Below, piece by piece: positions 62,156 to 64,000 of a stretch of 64,000 bases of DNA (the stretch's first letter is position 1; each line of letters starts with the position of its first letter). The notes beneath the pieces are model-generated. The model ran no database searches. It was not told where the DNA came from and was given only the letters and a program-made list of their open reading frames with translations. Location of the stretch: the NCBI RefSeq assembly GCF_905175375.1, contig NZ_CAJIMS010000001.1, positions 2,480,001 through 2,544,000 on the forward strand. Reading direction: 5' to 3'. Both the position numbers and the translations under genes were made by a program. This DNA is from Chryseobacterium aquaeductus (lineage in GTDB: Bacteria > Bacteroidota > Bacteroidia > Flavobacteriales > Weeksellaceae).

Positions 62156-63667
62156 ATGAAAAATATATTATTACCAATTGCATTATTGATTGGCCTTTCA
62201 GCTAATGCTCAGGTCGGGATCAATAATACTTCCCCCAATGCGACCTTAGACATTAGTGCGAAAACCACTGACGGCAGCAAGCCCGAAGGTTTGCTGGCAC
62301 CACGTTTAACGGGCGACCAAATTCAGGCGGGCGACGCTCAATATACTGCTGCTCAGAAAGGCGTGATCATTTACGCTACTGCTGCCGCAACGTCACCCAG
62401 TATCAAAACTACTAATATTACTGCCGAAGGCTACTATTTTTTCGATGGTACTGCATGGCAGAAGATCTCGGGCGGTGCTGCTGCGGGAGATGCCACTAAC
62501 GATTCGTGGGTGAATGATACGACCAATACGATGGTGACGCTTGGCACCAAAGCAGACGGAACGGCAAGAACAGCCGGAACGGAGTTTGTCGCAAAAGACA
62601 ACGGTGCTGTGGGCATAGGAACCGCGAGCCCGAATGCCAGTGCATTAATAGATCTTACGGCTACCAACAAAGGGATGCTGATCCCAAGAGTTGCGCTTAC
62701 AGGACCAACAGATCAAGTGACTATTGTTTCTCCTGCAACAGGATTGATGGTATATAACACTGGAGCAGCTGCTCTCACTTACAAAGGATTTGTGTTCTGG
62801 AATGGGACAGAATGGAGACAAATGGATAATTCGACTACAGTAAACCCAGTGATTACAGGTCTTAACTGTACAAGTGCTTATGTAGCTCCGGCTGCATTTA
62901 CATCCGGAGTTCCTTACACTGGTATCTTAACAGTTTATTATTCCAATGGCAACGGGGGAAGTTATCCTGGTGGAACAACATTTACCCAGAATGGACTTAC
63001 TTTTACATTAGATCAGGGAACTCTTAATAAAGGTAATGGCTATATTACGTACTCTGTAACAGGTACTCCGGATTTTACATCACCAAGCACAGTTACAGTA
63101 CCACTAAGCTTCTTAGGATTTAGCTGCAATGCTACAATTGGACTGAATACTACACCATTTGTTATTGGTGAAATTAGATCTGCTAGAATAACTGTAAATG
63201 CTGCAAGTTTTACGACAAATGGTGGTTCACGAAACAACATGACAGGTAAATCAATTGGAAATATTGCTACTACAAATACAAGATCTGCTTATGAAGAAGC
63301 AACAAATTCTGAAAAGACAAAGTTTATCTATATCAACGGATTGAGAATGGACTTTTTGGAAAGTTTTATTTCGAGTGATGATGTGAGAGCAAGATTATAT
63401 AATACAACTTCTTCTACTGTAAAATATGATATTTCTGCACTTTCTACGAATGATGCCTATAGGACTGGTGTTAATTCTAACGTGCTTTCCAATTATTATA
63501 GTTTCAGAATAGATGGAGATGATAATATGAGTGCATCAACTGATGCAGCAGAGTATGTAAATACAATGTTAACTTTCCCTAATGGTGAGTGGTATAATTG
63601 TACCTGGCATGCCACTAGAGATGCTACAAATTATTACTTCTTTTTTACCGCCCAACGTTTAAATTAA
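62156..63667 (+). CDS. Adhesin-like protein of the constant/variable family, copy after the duplication
   Basis: 503 residues. Signal peptide and constant region (GLSANAQVGINNTSPNATLDI...QKISGG) nearly identical in DNA to the 1,051-residue gene up to about 62535. From there it resembles instead the 478-residue protein (TNKGMLIPRVALTG...FVFWNGTEWRQM, about 165-225), and the last 270 residues (INGLRMDFLESFISSDD and others) are its own. It is therefore a mosaic of two neighbours plus a unique end. No T9SS sorting domain. Confidence 0.82.
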   Translation: MKNILLPIALLIGLSANAQVGINNTSPNATLDISAKTTDGSKPEGLLAPRLTGDQIQAGDAQYTAAQKGVIIYATAAATSPSIKTTNITAEGYYFFDGTAWQKISGGAAAGDATNDSWVNDTTNTMVTLGTKADGTARTAGTEFVAKDNGAVGIGTASPNASALIDLTATNKGMLIPRVALTGPTDQVTIVSPATGLMVYNTGAAALTYKGFVFWNGTEWRQMDNSTTVNPVITGLNCTSAYVAPAAFTSGVPYTGILTVYYSNGNGGSYPGGTTFTQNGLTFTLDQGTLNKGNGYITYSVTGTPDFTSPSTVTVPLSFLGFSCNATIGLNTTPFVIGEIRSARITVNAASFTTNGGSRNNMTGKSIGNIATTNTRSAYEEATNSEKTKFIYINGLRMDFLESFISSDDVRARLYNTTSSTVKYDISALSTNDAYRTGVNSNVLSNYYSFRIDGDDNMSASTDAAEYVNTMLTFPNGEWYNCTWHATRDATNYYFFFTAQRLN

Positions 63668-63679
63668 CATTGTCTGCTA

Positions 63680-63855
63680 TTGCAAATTTGCAAACCGTGA
63701 AGTAAAAGCAACAACACACACATGCATAGAAACTTTTGTGATTTTGTAAACAGAACAAAAAATCCATTATTGTAGTCATCTATAAAATGAATCAATTTGG
63801 AAAAAGTTTAAATTATGCAAGATCTTAACCAACAACATAATAATACATTACCAAG
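63680..63855 (+). repeat. Leader repeat of the adhesin family, partial copy C
   Basis: Shares AACTTTTGTGATTTTGTAAAC and GAATCAATTTGGAAAAAGTT with copies A and B, and diverges after 63820. It probably leads into a further family member to the right of the window. Confidence 0.7.
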
Positions 63856-64000
63856 GATACGGATCTTGCATCTCTTCCTTTCTTGCGCTATCATATTTTG
63901 CGAATGGGAAGATGCAATGCCTGAAAGGCGCAGGCATTGAGTAAGTTTTAAATATAAATATTTTTAAATGTTCGGATTCGGATACGATTCTATTAACACA
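63856..64000. other. Window end with one hairpin
   Basis: CAATGCCTG (63915) and CAGGCATTG (63931) form a perfect 9-bp stem without a T run. No gene seen. Confidence 0.45.

Noticed and set aside
37709..63667. The surface-protein island as a prophage tail region, because of the tail-fibre-like module
   Set aside because: The proteins have signal peptides, some have T9SS sorting domains, and no phage structural, lysis or integrase genes are present.

Overview
The window looks like chromosome from a low-GC member of the Flavobacteriia, most like Chryseobacterium or a close relative in the Weeksellaceae (inference). The evidence is several type IX secretion (T9SS) C-terminal sorting domains, promoters of the Bacteroidota form TTG/TTTG-N19..23-TAnnTTTG, almost no Shine-Dalgarno sequences, a GH92 mannosidase, a SusD fragment, a two-component-propeller histidine kinase, HU-like/DUF4469 proteins and a paralogous family of adhesin-like 'AQVGINN' proteins. 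No tRNA, rRNA, CRISPR array or prophage was seen.

Left half (1-30 kb) is mostly conserved chromosome. It holds a GH92 alpha-mannosidase running off the left edge; a membrane protein plus membrane metallophosphoesterase pair; mrp plus a NifU-domain Fe-S carrier; a lipoprotein; a 1,021-residue choice-of-anchor I/Calx-beta T9SS protein; polyphosphate genes (ppx/gppA-like and ppk1); dnaK; a nucleoid-associated protein; a bacteriophytochrome/heme oxygenase operon; malate dehydrogenase; a PAP2 phosphatase; a FabH-like synthase; and a DNA photolyase. Three intrusions stand out: a serine beta-lactamase-fold lipoprotein flanked by attC-like palindromes with a decayed exonuclease fragment behind it (11.7-13.3 kb); an orphan SusD C-terminus (19.1 kb); and a 110-residue protein that looks like a free-standing EF-Tu domain 3 (29.2 kb).

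The middle (30-37.5 kb) carries two exported proteins, a decayed ISAon1-type transposase, a LuxR-type response regulator and a 982-residue propeller sensor kinase. The last two lie tail to tail and overlap by 7 bp.

The right part (37.6-64 kb) is a surface-protein island. Three adhesin-like genes share a nearly identical leader and 5' coding part but have unrelated 3' parts, one of them ending in a seven-bladed FG-GAP propeller. A 2,413-residue protein has five repeated modules. HU-like/DUF4469 proteins follow secreted-protein genes (two intact, one remnant). There are two outer-membrane beta-barrel paralogues, two secreted beta/gamma-crystallin proteins, about 400-bp intergenic repeats with a conserved terminator and palindrome, and a TAACAAT heptamer tract that differs between paralogues (3 and 9 units). 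A 1.7-kb segment from the left border of the island (37373-39089) is copied in direct orientation at 60840-62535 and brings a truncated 5' end of the sensor kinase with it. The many fragments, repeats and microhomology junctions suggest that the island evolves by duplication and segmental recombination. The flanking two-component pair is a natural candidate regulator, but nothing in the sequence proves this.
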